64,000 bases of DNA, taken from contig NC_079148.1 in assembly GCF_945859685.1 (NCBI RefSeq), positions 35,351,946-35,415,945 on the forward strand. The letters are read 5' to 3'. The notes below the pieces were generated by a model. That model had not been told where the DNA came from. It searched no databases and saw only the letters and a program-made list of their open reading frames with translations. The stretch comes from Eupeodes corollae (taxonomy: Eukaryota > Arthropoda > Insecta > Diptera > Syrphidae). Both the position numbers and the translations under genes were made by a program. Shown in pieces: positions 47,211 to 61,092 of the stretch (position 1 is its first letter; every line of letters starts with the position of its first letter).

Positions 47211-48910
47211 TATAAGTGAATAATTTAATGAGTGAATGCTTGAGAAAAACGCAACCGGACCCTTTGATAGTATTAAACTTGCAACAACATTATACAATGT
47301 ATTTCGAGCCATTTGATTGATACCATTTATGCTTTTTGCATCAGTCCTGTTCGACCAAGTCGTCTGCTTTAATTCATTTCGTCAATAGAATAATATCGAT
47401 ACGCTGGTTACTGACGACGACGAACGCGAAATCACATTCCAATATAGAACCAAAACATGCGAGCATGAATACCTTTAGTAACAACACTCAAATAAGTCGG
47501 GTCGAGTCGAGAGGTTTGGGCAATTCGATTCATGTCCCTTTTTGTTGTGTTAATGTCATGCATTATGCATATCGTTATTTTATTGCCTTCTAGAGAATTT
47601 AAGTAGCACAAATTTTATGTTCTTTTTCTGTCTCTTCCCCTCTCTTTCTTCTCCTAACAAAATGAGGACCAAATTTTATATGTTTAGAATTGCCCATTTT
47701 TTTTTTCGTAGAAACATTTGAGTTTATTCGTTTATTTTCTTTTATTGTATTTTATTGAATTTTTTCAAGTTGTCAATTTTAAGGATTTAACAAAAAAGTA
47801 TCATGATTGGCGGATTTCCTTACTTTTACATGATTTTTATGATAATTTTTTTATTTGCACATATTTTTGAAGTTATTAATTTTGTACGTAACCGGAATTT
47901 CAATAAAATTGATTTTAATGAACTGAGTTTAAAAATAAATTTTAGATGGAAATTTCCAATAAGCAGTTTCATTTTTCAGCAGGACGGCCTCGATAACTTC
48001 ACGCATTTAATCTTTAAGTTCTTAAATAAATTGCGGAACATTGACCTAGTTCTTAACATGGCCGCAAAAAAAGCCTTAAAATGTTTTTTAAAAGGATCTC
48101 GATTTCCAATTGTTAATAATTCTTTGAGAAGTAACAAGATCAAGAAAAATTGTATTCCAAATTGGGATTGTTTCGATGCTTTTGCACTAAGCTCTTTCTT
48201 CTTAATAGTTAACCTCGTCCTCATCGATGTCTTTCAAAATAATAAATCATATATCGGTGGAACAATCCATTTACCGAATTCATTTTCAAATAAGTAAAGT
48301 CCAATCGCATAGAATTGGCAGCCTAAAAACCAACTTTAATGAAACATTTAGAAAGGGATAAGATAGACTTTTTAATAATCATTATTGGATTACCTCAGCC
48401 CCAAATGCAAAAATTATGCATATTTACCTAGCCTTCGAGATGGAAATGGATATTATCACTGAAGATAAGTTTTTGAATAAAATCGGGATCAGTTTGATGC
48501 ATTTAAAGGACGCCATTAGCGACGAAAGGATGTTGTTGTCACGGTTGATCAACTTGAACTCTTGTGTTTATTAAAAACGTCTTAACAACTATTTTTGACT
48601 TTGAAAAAAAAAACGTTGCAGTATCTTTTTTCAATACATAATTTCAAAGAACAACGGAAATCGACAAACCTGGGTTTTTTAAACACTACGGGCTACAGTA
48701 AAAATACTCTCAATGGTTCTTGGAAATGGCTTCCATTTTTCACATGAATAACTTATCCCAATAGCTCAAAGTATTCCACTCAAAAGTGCCTAAGTTTTGT
48801 GAACTGTAACTTCAAAAGATTCATCTTTTTTTATTTTGGTTTTTACAATTTCAACGCGTTTATGATGTGTCCAGTAACAGTGCTGTTTTTGCTTGTCAAA
48901 TGTAAAAACA
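47211..48910. other. Non-coding sequence with one longer unassigned ORF
   Basis: Apart from the 164-codon frame at 47803-48297 (separate entry), nothing is recognised. CGACGACGAACGCG near 47415 and a T-run at 47699-47708 are the only notable words. Confidence 0.45.
47803..48297 (+). CDS. Unrecognised 164-residue open reading frame
   Basis: This is the longest plus-strand open frame outside known elements. It starts with a hydrophobic segment (residues 1-25, FPYFYMIFMIIFLFAHIF), which could be a signal anchor. The rest is Lys/Asn/Phe-rich. FQQDGLDNFTH at residues 59-69 is loosely like the second catalytic motif of mariner transposases (FQQDGA-H), but flanking residues do not support that family. 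A minus-strand frame (48224-47976) overlaps it. Such a length can arise by chance in DNA this rich in T/A, so a real gene is doubtful. Confidence 0.15.
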   Translation: MIGGFPYFYMIFMIIFLFAHIFEVINFVRNRNFNKIDFNELSLKINFRWKFPISSFIFQQDGLDNFTHLIFKFLNKLRNIDLVLNMAAKKALKCFLKGSRFPIVNNSLRSNKIKKNCIPNWDCFDAFALSSFFLIVNLVLIDVFQNNKSYIGGTIHLPNSFSNK

Positions 48911-50261
48911 GAGTCTGGGATGCGACCCACACTGAAAACTTCCCATCCCGTCTGTCGATTTGTCTTGCTTAAAAGTTTGTCTATATGTACTCGTATCAAT
49001 TTTTACCAAATTTGCGTACTATTTTTTACGAAAAACGGACTCTTGGATTTTTATTAAAAAATTACTGAATATCGAAAACAATATTTTCTGTGAAATAAAA
49101 TAAGTTTAAAGCCAATATTTTTAATTTTTGAAAAGCAATTTGAGTCGAAAGTACATTTTTACCAAGTTTAAGTATTGTTTTTTTTAGAGTTTTATGTTTT
49201 ATAAAATAACTGTCAATTCGATTTTTCTCAAAACTTTATAGAATGTTGAAAACAATATTTCTTATAACATAAAATTAGTTTGAAGCCAATATTTCAAATT
49301 TTTGAAAAGATATTTGAGTCGAAAATCAATTTTTACCAACTTTTCTTAAATTTTGTTTAGGCTTTTAATTTTTTGTACAAAAACTGTCAATTCGATTTTT
49401 TTTTTTTTAATTTTACTGAATGTTAACAAGAATATTTTTTTTAAAGATAAAAGTAGTTTAAAGCCAATATCAACAATTTTTGAAAAGATGCACCAACCAA
49501 CTTTTGTAAAATTTTTTTTAGGTTTTTATTTTTTTATAAGAAAACTGTCAATTCCATTTTTCTCAAAATTTGTCCTAATGTTGAAAACGATATATTTTAT
49601 AAGTAAAAATTAGTAAGAAGCTATTATCTCAAATTTTTGAAAAGATATTTGAGTTGAAAATCATTTTTTACCAACTTTTGTTAATTTTTTTTCGGTTTTT
49701 AATTTTTTGTAAAAAACTGTCAGTTCGTTTTTTTTTTCAAAATCTTACTGAATGTTGACAACAATATTTTTTGAACGATAAAAGTAAATTAAAGCCAGAT
49801 GTCAAAAACATTATTCTTCGCTGCGCAAAATTGTTTTGGAGATGAAATCATATTTTAATCGTATAATTTTGTAAGCGACAATTTTTTTTTCAGTTTTTTT
49901 ATTTATAAAAAACCATAAGTTGGATTTTTTCAAAAAATATACTTCTTTGATCTCAGGTTACAATATATTATATAAAATTTAATTCAAGTCTCTAGATTTT
50001 TTGGTTCGTAAGATATTAACGTTTAACCAAAATGTTCACCTTTTTTTCAAACTGCTATGATAAAAAAGCCACCCACGATATCGATACCTCTTCTGGTTCT
50101 TGAGCTTTGGACGACGAAAAAAACGTCGCGAACGTACGGACTTGCGAACGTACGTACACACGCACGCACAGACGTCTTTCTAAAAATCTTTTATTTCGAC
50201 TCTAGGGACCTTGAAACGTCGAGAAATATTGAATGTTGAATGAAAATGAATAGGAAGTTAA
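48911..50261 (+). repeat. Repeat family R, copy E (3' region rearranged)
   Basis: The 5' block is present (GAGTCTGGGATGCGACCC). Subrepeats are anchored near 49072, 49246, 49425, 49590 and 49755, about five units. Two parts found in copy D are absent: the piece between CACCCACG and ATATCGATACC, and the last ~35 bp before the terminal GGAAGTTA. The ACGT-rich stretch is at about 50128-50165. Confidence 0.88.
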
Positions 50262-52354
50262 AAAAGACAATTTCCAAATCACCGTCTATTTAAAAAAGAA
50301 AAGAAAACTCTTATTGGAAAACTCCACACTATCACTTAAGATTCACATAAGAAAGCATAGATTTGTATTATGTGCTGAACACATCGACGTTAACATATTT
50401 CAGTATCTTAATTTTCTTAATTTCAAGTCTCACTTAAACGTGTTTTACATTTTTCCATAAATAAAACACTAAACAAAGAATAATTTTTCATGCAAATATA
50501 TTGAATGGTTTTACTGTGCACAAAAGTTAATTGGAATCAAATTTGTTCTTTTATTTTGGCTTAAACCAACTTGGTCTTACTCCGAAGTCAACCTATCCTA
50601 CCGACCGACCTAAGGATTCCTCGAAAAGACCAAACAATTTCCACTTGATATCGTGAATATCTTTTTTCCGAAACCATTTTCACGAATGTTCCATCCTTAA
50701 AAATGCATGAGTTGCAATCTCGTGTGATTTTACACAGTTTCACAACAGCCCATCAACAAAATAAAATAAAATAAAATTTGAAACAAAGAAAAAGTAATAT
50801 AAAACTTCCCGAAAACCCTTAAGCCTTTTTTGCAAAAATTTCTACCACAAAAATAACACTAACATAAAATCATCTAAAAATATAATACTCGTACTGTAAT
50901 ATTCTGCCAGAATGTAGCTACTATATAATTTTATTATTCATATATACATAAATATATAATTTATAGTATGTTTATGTAGGAAGGCAGATACAAGTATAAA
51001 GATAGATATGCATTTCAATCACTGCTGCAGCACGTTGTTGTATCATTAGGTCATTTTCATGGTAAAAAACCGCAACAGTTAGGGTACGCCTTATGCCATC
51101 CAATGGAATTAAAAGTTTCCAGGCTATAAATTTCTTCACCGTTGATCACAAAAGGGCAGAAACAACCGAAACAGAAATACAACGCAGCCAGCGTACAGCA
51201 CTCACTCTACTACCACTATCCACCTCCTAACATGGTAAAACCACCGATGCAGCATTCATAGGACCAAAAACAGCAACCAACATCAGCCAGCGAATATGGG
51301 CAGCAGAAGCCAGAGTCAGCATCCAGCTTCAGCATCAGCATTTAGCATCAACAATCTACCATCGAGAAGACAAAAGGTCAAAAACCGTTGCGATGTGTTT
51401 TTAGGTTCTGTGCAGTGCTTTTATAGTTAGAACCCAAAAAACAAAAAAACAACTGAAATAAAATATCATGTGGAACTCTGCTTCTCAGTCTTGTATGCCT
51501 CTACCTACCTCCTATATGGAGTTCCAAAGAGAATGTATATCTAACTTTTTGTACCTCTCCTCTGTCCAAATCCAAAAAACATGGCCCAATGATGCTTAAC
51601 ATTGTGAAACAACACAACGCAAACCAAGCACTCACTATAAACCTGGACAGCAATAAAATATAAAGGTTTTGAAACAAAAATACAAATATATGGTACCTAG
51701 AAGTTCAAAAAGTATACCTTTTTGCGAATTGTATATTTGTTCGAGTATATTTTTAATGGTGCAATTTTAAGGGGGAAACAAAATGCACGCGAATAAGTGA
51801 TTGTTGTTCAACTGCAATCGAAACCGGTTTGGATGTTACAGCACTCAACTCAAACTCATGTACCTCTAGCATCTGGAGAGGAAAGATACAAGATACGTTT
51901 AATGGATACCGCGCCGCGATGAAGTCTGCCTTCTACAGTGGGTCTTTTGAGGTTTTATGTTCCATCAAAAATGATATAAAAAGGTTTGTGGAAAAATTGT
52001 TTCATAAATAATTTTGTCTTTTTCTTTCAAGAATTAAGACAAAATGGATTTAAAAAGAATTTTTCTTTTTGAGTTTTTTAAGGCTTTTGCAAGAAAAATC
52101 TGTTATTTGAAAGGAACTACTGAAAACTCAATAAAAATTAAAGAACTTAAATGTGGCTTCCTAGAATATTGCTCAACATCCATTACTGATTTTGGGAAAA
52201 TGGAAACGAAAATTAAATTTGAGGAAAAATAAATACCATGTAATAAGAAAAAAAAGGATGAGATTTCTAAGTCTTTTCTATTCAAAACAACATTTTATGT
52301 AAGATATAGAAAGTTGGGAGTCAATATCGTGCTCCTTTTTTTAAGAACCAGAAT
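50262..52354. other. Non-coding sequence
   Basis: No gene is recognised. An (AAAAT)n run is at 50756-50777, and a CAGCATCAGCATT-type repeat near 51320-51345. Short frames at 51829-52011 and 52044-52232 have no motif. Confidence 0.5.
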
Positions 52355-52970
52355 CATTTTTTGTTACTTTTTGTTTTTTATTAGTAGAAAAAGTTGTCAA
52401 TAAAATTTGTCTAAGAAAATAACTTTAAGTTTAAAACAATATTTTTGATTTCAATATTAGTTTTTGTTTCCGAGATATTTTAGTCAAAACCCAATTTCTT
52501 CTAATTTTTAATATCATTTTTATTTTCTTGTAAAAAATGTCACTTTACTTTTTTGTATGGTTTTGAAGTCAATAATTTCATGAAATTTCGAGATATTCGA
52601 TTCAAAAATCAGTTTTAAAGAATTAATTATGCGAACATGAATTTAAGTCGCTAGCGTTATTGGAGAGAGATATTTGGGGTTAACCAAATTTTTACTTTTT
52701 TAAATTGATGTATAGTTCCATTTTTTTTTTAAGTCCAAAGGGCAGAGGTTATTATCTGTAGAACAAGATGTATTTGAAGTCGATATTGATTCTTAAAATA
52801 TGACTGAAGAAAAAAGGTATACCGAACTTAATGACGAACGGACTTTCACGCACACACAGACATCTTAAGCCTTAGAATAAGATTCTTCAGAACCTTGGAA
52901 CGTCGAAAAACGTCAAAATTTACAATTAAAAAAATCGGACATATTACAAAATCTTTCTATGGAAAATTAA
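52355..52970 (+). repeat. Repeat family R, copy G (old, divergent)
   Basis: Weakly similar to family R in the same order: AAAACAATATTTTTGATTTC, ATTTGGGGTTAACCAAATTT, CACGCACACACAGACATC, AGAACCTTGGAACGTCGAAA, and AATCGGACATATTAC ending TATGGAAAATTA. The 5' block and most subrepeats are missing, and substitutions are many, suggesting an older copy or subfamily. Confidence 0.65.
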
Positions 52971-52984
52971 AAACAACCGAGAGT

Positions 52985-53165
52985 TCAAGCTTACTTAAAG
53001 TTGTTCTACAATCCGGTTGGACCTGGTTCTCAACCAATATGCGTTTCTAGCCAAGTCGGTTCTAGCACACATCAAGTTGATTAATAATCTCAAAGTTATA
53101 GCTGCCCATGGTAACGTTTTGTCCAAGACGTCGTCGTTAAATGTCGTTTTTTGATGTAAGCATAT
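52985..53165 (-). mobile_element. LINE RT fragment, family X
   Basis: On minus, 53160-53090 reads LTSKNDI, a stop, RRRLGQNVTMGSYNFEI. This corresponds to the SKKDIQRRRL piece at 42.5 kb (DNA words CGACGACGTCTT and CAAAACGT-ACCATGG are shared). Coding similarity fades after about 53085. The fragment sits 15-20 bp from the 3' end of R copy G. Confidence 0.6.
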
Positions 53166-53228
53166 ACTTTGTCTTGGATTTCAAAACACTTGAGCTATTT
53201 AAGAGCTAGTTTCAAATTACTAAAGGTT

Positions 53229-53322
53229 CCTCAGGTTCTACATTATTTGTCACAAATCGTTTGCTTGACAGTTTTCCTCAGGTTCTACATTATTTGTCAC
53301 AAATCGTTTGCTTGACAGTTTT
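53229..53322. repeat. Perfect 47-bp tandem duplication
   Basis: Two identical adjacent units, 53229-53275 and 53276-53322, each starting CCTCAGGTTCTACATT and ending TTGACAGTTTT. The identity indicates a recent event. Confidence 0.95.
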
Positions 53323-56300
53323 TATCATAGGTTTTGACAATATTGAAGCGTAAAAAACGATTTTTGTGAGCGTTCAATTCCCATAACCTCGAGATATTAT
53401 GAGACTTGTAAACGAATTTCCACTTTATTATAAACATTCATATCTCTTTTCGAAGTTGGCCAGTTTTTTCACCTTATATCATAGGAGTGTTCAAAGCTTC
53501 CTAAACACTGTTCTATTAAAATTAATGTTAAAATTCATAAAAAAATGCAGGCAAATGCCATTTGACCAAAGGGTACAGTGGAAATAAATTTGAAAAAAAT
53601 ATTCCACATAGGTAGACCACCTCTCCTCAAAAAAAAAGCTCATACAAAATGACGGTATTTTAACACTATGCATGGACTGGAGTGGCTTACATTATAAAAA
53701 GCAAGCTACAACACAAATCCCTATCAAGACTGATTAATAGTGTGTTTGACCAATCTCAGGAAATTTCCCAAAAGTCTAAAAACGCCAAAATAAACGCACT
53801 TTTGGCGACGTCTGTCGGGTAAATATTCGTAATTAGGGAGTTGAGGGCTTCCGAATGATACTAATTTCAAGTGGTGTTCCAAAGCTTAAAAACGTCAAAA
53901 AACGTGTTGTCGGCGACCTCTATGTCAAATGCGACCACCTATACATCTGTTAAAACCATATTTGAGATCAGGGAGTAGTAAGCTCCAAGATGTTATGCAT
54001 TTGAAGTGGTTTCTCTCACTATTTTAACTTTCGGAAAAGTTGTACTTTTGATGGACATTTTCTCAGAAACGCGACCAATACCTTATCACCTTTACTAAGA
54101 CTACCTACAACTTTAATTTCATCTAGTTTTGTTTGACGGCAATAATTAGCCGTCACCTCCAAGACTAATAATAAATACAAATAAAACTAAACAAAAATCT
54201 AATTAACTGCAAACCTGTAAAACTATAAAAAAAATGTTTTGCAGAAAAAGTATAAATATAAAAAACAGTTCTACCTTTTTTTAATAACCGCCGCATAAAA
54301 TTGAATTATAAATGCAATTCATCCATAATACCTTGAGCGGCACATGTTTGGAGGTACTAATTAACTTTCAGTGCGGGATTATTCCTTATTGCCATAAATG
54401 TTATAAGGTATTTAGGATAACTCCAAGAATGCAAGACATTTACCAGATCAGTTATGATGAAAATGAAATTTGAACTATAATCGAACCTTTTGCATCGCTT
54501 GGACACCCCAACAATGTTTTATGTCTTTCGTTGTTTTACCAACTATTACTGTTGAAATAGCCAGTTGCGTTTTTTTCGCTCTTTCAAAAAAGTCCATTAA
54601 TTCACCTTTTAGTTCAATTTCGGGCGTATTGCAAAGTATAGAGTTTCTTTTCTTAGCCGTACATCAAGAATGTTGTCTCTTAACTCGTTCTTATATTTAG
54701 AACTGAGACTTTTTTGAGTTTCGCATTTCAAGAAAACCTCAAAATCTTATTCAAGATGTGGATTAAATTTGGGAAAAGTTTTTGTCAAAAAGGTCCATAG
54801 TAACTAAATCTGTACCATACAAAAATCGTGAAGCCTTTGTGTTTGGCATCCAAAAAACTGGTTCTTGAATCTGGATGAAGCCAAGTGTTTACGTTATATT
54901 TCTCGATGTTCAGTTTCAGTCCAGTCCATTCCACAATTATTATTATTGTGGGCTTATATTTTCTATATAAAGGTATATTCATCTATATCTTATTATAAAG
55001 TGTAGAATTATGGGCACATGTATAAATTTTGTATCTATTAAGGTTTTTTTTTATAGGTAGACGTAGAATGTGCGACCAAATATATATAAAGATAGTAAAT
55101 ATAATGTGCGTTAGTTTAAATTGCATGTAAGATGACTTGTCCGTCTTTCAAGTGATTTTATTGCCGGAAGAATAGTTTAGATTAAGTTGGCTTATTAAAA
55201 CTGTTTCAATGACGCAACGAGCAACGACGACGACGATGACTGTACAAAAAAAATTAAAAAAATACAAATACAAATAAAAATTGTATCTATACATATAACA
55301 CACGTTACCTGCATACGTATAATTTTAATCTTGATATCTTGATACTTATTTTCCATGTGTGCTTCTGCTTCCTGGAATTGTTTGCATAAAAACAGTAGTT
55401 AAACTGTAAAATATCTGTTTTACTTTTTTATTATTTTATATATAATAAAGTCATATAAAACTCAAATTTAAAACGAAATATTTATCATACGTGAAGAAAA
55501 AAGAACTGGTTACGACTTTTACCGTGCGTGTCAATAGAAAAGGAACCGTAAATCTTCCAACTTGAACTTGAATGCCCAAAGTTAAGTTATGGACACTCTA
55601 ATAGGAAAACTTAGAGATACCAAATAAAAGTACCATACATAGATTTTAAAACCCTCTCTATATTCTATATTAGTAGAATTACATCCAACATTGACTTTGA
55701 TAGTTTACTGCTTAATTTCTTGTGTGTTGGGCATTTTTTCTGACGACTTGATTTTATTTATGCTACACTAAAACCCCACTTAAGATAAACGGCTAAACTT
55801 AATACTCTTTCTTATGTTAAAGGGTATTTTACTTTACGTTATTTAAAAGTTCCTGCTTTTTTGTTAATATGTGTTTTGTGTCCTGAAAGAATAAACAGAA
55901 GTAAGTTTAGCGTTCCACATTCTTGATGTACGGCAGAAAGAAGAATCTCTACTTAACGTGAATTAAAAATGGTCTATAAAATATTTTACATCGTAGGTAC
56001 ATATTGCATAAAACTAGTTGCATCGAACATGTTGCATCTCATTTTGATATTTTATAAAAACATTCCATAAAAACTTGCTTTGTAAAAAAAACTATGACTT
56101 GTCAAACAGCTTGATATATTTTACGAATTTTTCGTCACTGTAATGGATAGAGTTTCAAAACTTGCTAACATTTTTCTACTTGGGCAAAACCCATTAAGAT
56201 CATCAAGAATTCTTGCAGTAAAGGAATTTTTTTACTCATGGGAGAACCTATCCATGCAAAAGTAAAACTGATGTGAAGGTTACCCACATTATCCAATTCT

Positions 56301-58204
56301 TACCTTTAATCCGCATGCAAAAATCCAGCTCTTCTGATCAATCAATGCCAAAAATAAAATTAAGCCCCATGTGTACTTAACTAGACCTGAGTTGAAATAA
56401 TTTTCATTATACAACCTAGTCACCTAGGTACCTTAACCTACCATAAACATACATATATTTTGCTTGATTTTTATGTCTGCAAGTCTGAGTCATTCGTGTA
56501 AAACTGAAAATGAAATAGGCTTTAATCAATCTTCCAAACCTTTGGTCTTCCATTCAGAAAAAGATCAATCAACCACACGTAATATATTCTCAAAAGTCAT
56601 TTCCATATAAATTCATGCATACTATCACACGCACTTATTCATGTAGGTGTAGAGACATTCTTATTCACTTACATATACTTATACAAAACCATAGCAAGTC
56701 CTTGATTCTACAAACACTTATTCCGCCAATCATTGAAAATTGTGTGTAATTGCTTTTGTAATTAAAGTCCAATTGACGCGCGTGTTCTAAGCCATTTGCA
56801 ATCTACGTGACAATTGCACCCACTGAAGCACCACAAAGGAGAGCGGGAGGAAAACGACAACTGGTATAAAATAAAGCAATAACTTAAAATCCTCCCCTTG
56901 CATAAGAACCGCACTTGGCTGTCCTGAGATCCTGATGCAGCAATATTGTTATATATTTGTTTTTGGTTCGAATAATATAGCCACCGGATGAATGGTGGGT
57001 ACACCGAATATACAGACATACCTACATATCTACTGTATCCACTCAATTCAATCCTCATCGCAGTTGGTTGATTCATTTGTAATCAATTTGCGTTTATTGA
57101 ACAACGAAAAACATAAACAAGAAAAAAATATCAAAAAAGTATTAAAAAACGTTCCAAAGAGCGCCTCAGTTTCACCATCAGTGAAACAGGCACGACTTTT
57201 TGATTTGGTTGTTGTTTTTTTGTTTCGTTGAAGCCCAATGAACAAGCCATAAATTTCTATACAATCCCGGAGTCAGGTACAGTAACGCCAACAAAATGCA
57301 CAACAACAACTATAAAAATGGAAAAGTAATAAATATCGCGTTTGCGTTTATTTTTCTGCTCGTTTGACAATTTAACTGCGACAAAGAGGGAGAAAAAGTT
57401 AACTTACATACTAGGTACCGCTAGATATCAATCTGGAGCCAAGTTTAAGCATTGTATGTATGTATGTAGGTAGTTATAGCATTTTGTATACTTATATCAA
57501 TTGGGATGCGATAAATTGGTCGCGAAGCGCGTGATTTGAATGATTGCCAGGTCTCTCTGTTAAACTCAGATATGGCCTCATAACTAAATGAAGTGCAATA
57601 CATTTGCCCTTTTCAAGAAAAGTCCAATGTCTACGAGAGTATTATAACACTTACATACATAAATATAGCGCCAGAAGAATACGCCGCCGCCGCCGTCATG
57701 ATGTCAAACCGTATTACCCTTTCTTGTCAATTTTTTGTTTTGTTGCTCTGCTGTTAGTAGTCATTATTTACAGTTCAGGGATGTTATATATTTGTTATTT
57801 CTCTTTTAAAAGCATCATTGAATTCTCTAAAGATTTCTAAAAGTAGCTTTTACCCTAAACAGTTTTTGAGAGCTCTCAAATTTTAGCTTTTAACTGTTTT
57901 TATTTAATATTTTCGTACTCTCGAAATATATCGCCACATAAATAACCTTACTATTTGAAAAATGTCCCATGGGCTTGAATTGATTAAAAAAGACGTTCTT
58001 CCAGTTTTAAAATAAAATTTTAAATTTGCAAACATAAAACATAAGGATCCTTAAACATCATTATGATCACCTCATAATTTAAAATTATTATGGCCAATTT
58101 CTCGACAAAGTTCTAGTTTGAAAAACTCGGTATATCGACAAATAAGAAATTCAGTAAACTTTAACGTATTTTTTTTTTTGGCCTAATCTTAACGCCAGGC
58201 GCTC
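53323..58204. other. Non-coding sequence
   Basis: No gene or element is recognised in 4.9 kb. Short microsatellites: ACGACGACGACGATG near 55215-55230, GTATGTATGTATGTAGG near 57453 and CGCCGCCGCCGCC near 57677. Open frames up to about 100 codons (56762-57076) lack motifs. Confidence 0.5.
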
Positions 58205-58608
58205 AAAACAATTAATCTCTCTGAGTAGATTGCACATTAGCTACGTTATAGGTGTCCTAACTGGGCACTGCTTAACAGCAAGGCATGCTATTCGACTTGG
58301 AGTCCCTGCAAATGATTTTTGTAGGAGTTGCATGGACGAGGAGGAGGAGGAAACAATCTCTCATCTTCTGTGCACATGCCCTGCCTTATCACAAAGACGT
58401 AGAACCCACCTTGGAGACTACTACTTCAACGATACCAGCGATCTAAAAAATTCTGACAGTATTTATCTCCTACGCTTCATTTGGAGCTCCAATTGGTTGG
58501 ACGACTTAAACTGATCAACTGATCCATGTGGTATCACAACGGATCATACTTTGGTCTAATTGTGTTGGACTTCCCAACCAACAGCCCCTTTAACCTAACC
58601 TAATCTTA
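58205..58608 (+). mobile_element. 3' end of an RNase H-type LINE
   Basis: Heavily 5'-truncated copy. SRLHISYVIGVLTGHCLTA is the last part of the RNase H/tether region (58205-58280). A CCHC knuckle follows with C-x2-C-x10-H-x4-C spacing (CRSCMDEEEEETISHLLCTC), the same spacing as in the element at 30.5-32.6 kb. The ORF ends with FIWSSNWLDDLN and a stop at 58512-58514. The 3' UTR has GTGGTATCACAACGGATC and ends in AACCTAACCTAAT at about 58606. This last piece of the ORF is uninterrupted, so the copy may be fairly young. Confidence 0.85.
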
Positions 58609-60954
58609 CTCATTTCTTCAAGATCTCAAGCGTTAGAAATCTGATTTATACTCAGTCTGAAATAGAACTTTGGTTTAAAAGTCTCCCAAAGGATATAAGA
58701 AACCGGTTCAGCAACATTTTTACTTTTTCCAAAGGCCTAATTTTTAGATTAATTCCGGTTTGGGAATAAATTTCAGAAACATATAATGTGTAATAGTAAA
58801 ATATATTTAGAAAATATGATAACTTAGACTGTTTGTTAAAAAGTCTTAAATATTATGTGTATAATTTAAAATGATTTAAACCTATAGAACTTTTTACTTT
58901 TTGTGGGCTTTATTTTAATCACAAAAGGTGGGAGGACACTTTACATACAAGGATTTATACTGAAACAAGCACAAATAGACATAAGATCTATGTACATAAA
59001 ATATGTCTAGAAAAATAACATCCGATCTAAAATCGTCATTATTCCTATGGTCAAGATGACTAGATAAAAGTATTGAAAAATCTATTTATAGAAATCAAGA
59101 CGCCTGTTTTGACAATAAGTGCATCTGAAGAAGGCTTACAAAATACTAAACTTGTTTCAATATTGTTTGTATTTTCCATCTCGAAAATAAAATTTTGGCT
59201 GAATCCACTTATGACACGATTCCGCGAAACTTTTCAATATAGTTTCTATCATGATATTCTAGAGATTGCTGCACTTAAATATCTGAATAAATGTTTGGAG
59301 TTTTTAAGAAATAGCGAAAATTTAAGTAAATATCTTCAGTGCAACACGAATCTGTTTACATTTATCAAAAAAGATAATTAAAAAAAATACACCAATCTTA
59401 AACGAAATCCATTGAAACACAATTTGTATTTAGAAAAAAAGTGTTAATATCTAAACTGATTCGTAAAATACATAAATGTCCGCTCCAATGAAAACTAATA
59501 ATAATTTTTAATTTTGTTCGTAAAATATTTTATCAGAATTTTAAGTCAGAACTAACTGTGAGGTGCTACAAACATAGCAAAAACGCGTTACAACTTAATT
59601 CCATTCAATTGAGATCTTCCTATCCCGATATTTTCTTCACTATTTGCACGCTTTTATATGGTGGTTTGAAATATTAATACTTTAGATTTGAAAATAAGGC
59701 CATAATTTACTTACTTTATTTTTTTTCTGACCTGATTTCCATTTTCTCTTTTTGCCTACTATAAACTCTTGTCTGACTGAAATACCAACACTCTACCTTA
59801 TTTTCGAAAAAAAAAAAAACAAAATCAGATTCTTTTTCTATTTTGAACAAGAAAATAACTTTGTGACGTTATTTACGGGAGCCGATCAGAAGAATATTAA
59901 GCCTATGAACTCTAAGTCCTTAAATTGTGACATTTTTATGTATTTAATTAATTTTCAAGCTAATCACTGCCTAGACAACATTTTTGTATAAAAACTTTAC
60001 ATATTTCATCATTTATGTTTTTTTTAAATTCGGTGCGACCACAACGCTTATGTTTTTTGAACGCAAAGTAAAAATTCCCAACACATAATTTTCTTGGAAA
60101 ATCTGAGTTATTGGAACGTTATATAATTTTTAAAGAATATTTTTGAAGAACAGAATTTTGAAATAAAATTTTGAAACACAAATTTGTTGCTAACATTGTT
60201 CATGAGGTTATATAAATTTAAGGGTATGCGGAATGTATTTTTAATTTATCACAGTTTCTAATCTATTCAAATCTTTAAAATTAAGAAGTGAAGAAAGAAA
60301 TTCGAAATATACCCTTAAAAAACAGATAAGGATTTCGGACTCAGTTTAAGAAGTTAGGTACTACTAATTTCTTAAATAACGCAGTAGAATCCAGCTGAAT
60401 ACATTTTTTATTATTATGCTTTCTTCTCAAATTTTCAAATCAAGTCATTCACAATTTATGGTTTGGGTCGTCCAGAATTCCTTGAATCTGGTATTGATCA
60501 AATAAATTTTTGCTCGAATTCGTTCAAAAACTGCATTATTCGTTTTCAATATCAAATCAATACTCAAAAAATAAAGATTTTTCACCAAATTAGAAACGAC
60601 TAAAGAAAATATACTAACTTCTTAAACTTTTTTCTGGTCACGTAATTTCACGTTTCGGAAACGTCAATTAAAAAAAAAAGAAAACACCATTTAGAAAATT
60701 ATGACCTAGAAAATTAAACCGCCCGAAACTGGCGAAAAAGTGTTTGAAAATTACCTTAAAACAACTGCATGCTGCAAATCTTTCCAATGTAGCCATTAGA
60801 ATACTGTATTTTAAAACTTAACAAATATATAATTATTAAGCTTAACTTTATAACCCGAAACTGTCTACCTTATATTTCATTAATTGGTCTTTTAAAGTAT
60901 AGTAAAAATTACATCCCTAAATGACTACCTTAATCTTAAGACAAAACAAAAAAA
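58609..60954. other. Non-coding AT-rich sequence
   Basis: No gene is recognised. Open frames at 59073-59381 (102 codons) and 59752-59991 have no motif and no supporting context. Confidence 0.5.
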
Positions 60955-61092
60955 ATGGATTGGATTCGAAGACCTTCCGGGCTGGAGCGTTGATGTCCAT
61001 CCGCTCTACATGACCTAGCCATCTAAGCCGTTGGACTTTAGTTCTGCAACTAGGTCAGTGTCGCTGTACAGCCCGTACAGTTCGTCGTTAGT
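60955..61092 (-). mobile_element. LINE RT fragment (C-terminal), family X
   Basis: On minus: LTNDELYGLYSDTDLVAELK (61091-61035), then, after a frame change, LGHVERMDINAPARKVFES. This is the C-terminal signature of RTE-like endonuclease-RT ORFs (N-ELY-LY, then RWLGHV-RM and KKVF). It appears to be the most C-terminal piece of the group also seen at 36.7, 42.4 and 53.1 kb. Confidence 0.7.

Noticed and set aside
59073..59381. 102-codon frame
   Set aside because: No recognisable domain or context; compatible with chance in A/T-rich DNA.
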